64,000 bases of DNA from Brachyhypopomus gauderio. Its lineage: Eukaryota > Chordata > Actinopteri > Gymnotiformes > Hypopomidae. The DNA lies in assembly GCF_052324685.1 (NCBI RefSeq), contig NC_135225.1:8108915-8172914 (forward strand), in the 5' to 3' direction. The translations under genes were made by a program, and so were the position numbers. Positions 61,084 to 64,000 of this stretch are shown one piece after another (the first letter of the stretch is position 1; each line of letters begins with the position of its first letter). The notes beneath the pieces were generated by a model. The model was not told where the DNA came from. It made no database searches and saw only the letters and a list, made by a program, of their open reading frames with translations.

Positions 61084-61160
61084 TAAAATATAAATCAAAT
61101 CAAATATATTTGTATAGCGCTTTTCATAACACATGTTGTCACAAAGCGCAACTAAGTGAC
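61084..61160. repeat. Fish SINE/LINE-type tail
   Basis: AATCAAATCAAATATATTTG, then TATAGCGCTTTTCATAACAC and GTCACAAAGCGCAACT, matches a tail sequence dispersed widely in teleost genomes. It lies within the P-like element, so it is a younger insertion or a captured end. Confidence 0.6.
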
Positions 61161-61264
61161 TAAATATAAGAAACTGAAAACAGCTTCAATAAAAAAAATT
61201 GAATTAGTATACCACATTGTATTGTAATACACAATACATCACTAATCCCTAAACATGCAGAAAG

Positions 61265-61335
61265 AACAAAAGTTAATCACACTTTGCTAAAAACATGTAT
61301 TTACCTTTTAGCAAAGTGTGATATTAACTTTTGTT
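61265..61335. repeat. Inverted repeat with 28-bp arms
   Basis: The arm at 61265-61292 pairs with 61306-61335 (one two-base bulge), leaving a 13-base loop. A stable hairpin inside the P-like element. Confidence 0.85.
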
Positions 61336-61869
61336 TCACATACAAATACGTGCTTTCATGCTGCAATACTTGGTATTATGCTCCTTAACAAAGACAAGAC
61401 CATATATATATAGATAGTGTCATCTCTAAGCCTGACAATCTGCCCTGTCCTGTCAAAGTCATCTGGCTTGAAAGTGCTTGCTACAGAGCTTGGATGACTC
61501 GGTAGGAACAAATCCCTGCCTTCTTACTGCAACTTCCCATTGCCTCCTCAAGTCTATGTTACTGGGAAACCTTCAAAATATGAACAAAAACGCATGAGAT
61601 AATGAGAGAGGCTACCTGTTCCTGCTATTAGCATTTTGTTAGTAGCCAAATAACCTTTGTTACAATGGCAGAATATTATAAATGGTAAAATAACAAAAAA
61701 TATTGTTAAATTTTACTTGTGAAAGGTAATCCCACGCGATCTGATTTCGATACTACGCCGATTATAGCAACCGTAGGCTGCACAAAATACCGGCATAACT
61801 GCTCTCTGCGTTAGAGCTGGTGCGAGCCTTCAGTGAGGAGACCCATCCAATATGGCTGATGGTGCATAT

Positions 61870-62329
61870 TTGCATCTTTTAATTACCTAATTTTTTTAAA
61901 CCAAAGTGAGACAAATGCGATAATATACATGGTAAAAGTGGAGGCAAAATAAATAAATTTAATCTAAACATTTATTTACTGTTCTGATTTTCACAACTTT
62001 ATCAGTTACCTTATGCAATATTTGTCAAAACTCCCAAACTAACCTTCTCTATTTATGTTTTTGGGGCATTTGAAGTCGCATCCAAATACTTAAAAAAATG
62101 TTTCATTGTTTTGTTCACTTTTCCGTTATCGTGTTTCTTGAATATTGACCAATGTGCTTTTAATACATGGCTGTTTTCAAAAAAACACATTTTTAAAGAG
62201 TCGAGAGATGTTCTTGTGTTTAAGTGTAGATATAAACACAGAAGCGTATTTCACAGAAGTGTAGTCTCACAGAAACTCAATTACAAGTAAAAGGAAAAAC
62301 ACACACAAACATAAAAACGTACAATTATC

Positions 62330-62330
<1 letters not shown>
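61870..62330. other. Intergenic AT-rich sequence before slk
   Basis: No gene or clear repeat recognised. Confidence 0.6.

Positions 62331-64000
<1,670 letters not shown>

Larger units (their letters stand above)
59512..61855 (-). mobile_element. P-element/THAP9-like transposon remnant
   Basis: Bounded by exact 19-bp inverted copies of CCATATTGGATGGGTCTCC (59512-59530) and its complement (61837-61855). Inside are a transposase fragment on the - strand, a subterminal direct repeat of about 27 bp (59692-59718 and 61344-61370, one mismatch), a CA tract, a hairpin and a later LINE/SINE tail. No clear 8-bp target duplication was found outside the ends, so the true boundaries may lie slightly elsewhere. 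Confidence 0.6.

Overview
The window is vertebrate nuclear DNA, almost certainly from a ray-finned (teleost) fish. The evidence is interrupted genes with GT-AG introns whose products match vertebrate ADK, KAT6B, DUSP13 and SLK, long CA/TG and poly-C/poly-G tracts, fish-type Tc1/mariner copies, and LINE tails of the kind common in teleosts. No prokaryotic gene, CRISPR array or tRNA was recognised. All gene models were made by eye from reading frames, splice signals and remembered family sequences; no alignment or database search was run.

Layout, left to right. (1) 1-9570: the 3' end of adenosine kinase (adk, + strand), with the last two coding exons at 8060-8146 and 9446-9570. The upstream 8 kb appears to be intron, rich in satellites and simple repeats and holding a few complex blocks that look like conserved non-coding DNA. 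(2) 13.4-42.1 kb: a complete kat6b (MORF, MYST4) histone acetyltransferase gene on the + strand. It has a CpG-rich promoter full of GCTAGC, a 5' UTR exon with stacked short uORFs, and 16 coding exons that join in frame to a 2061-residue protein. (3) 42-49 kb: intergenic DNA with a decayed Tc1 copy and a small palindromic element. (4) 49.1-58.0 kb: three tandem atypical dual-specificity phosphatase genes on the - strand, all DUSP13-like. The first resembles TMDP (DUSP13B), the last MDSP (DUSP13A), and the middle one is a further DUSP13-type paralogue. Each has three coding exons in the same phases, and the middle exon is exactly 218 nt in all three. (5) 58.3-61.9 kb: a transposon-rich stretch with a LINE tail, a hAT-like MITE and a P-element/THAP9-like remnant with inverted ends. 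(6) 62.3-64.0 kb: the promoter and first coding exon of slk (STE20-like kinase, + strand), running off the right edge.

The order adk - kat6b - dusp13 cluster matches human 10q22 (ADK-KAT6B-DUSP29-DUSP13), but slk lies next to it here, whereas human SLK is elsewhere on chromosome 10. The genes act in separate processes: purine salvage (adk), H3 acetylation (kat6b), phosphatases of muscle and testis type (dusp13 genes) and cytoskeletal kinase signalling (slk).

I did not find a clearly new biological system. The observations most worth checking are the invariant 218-nt exon of the phosphatase array and the GC-AG intron it implies, the histidine-rich insert in KAT6B, the kat6b uORF cluster, the P-element remnant, the palindromic element beside the Tc1 copy, and a perfect DR5 retinoic-acid-type site upstream of slk.
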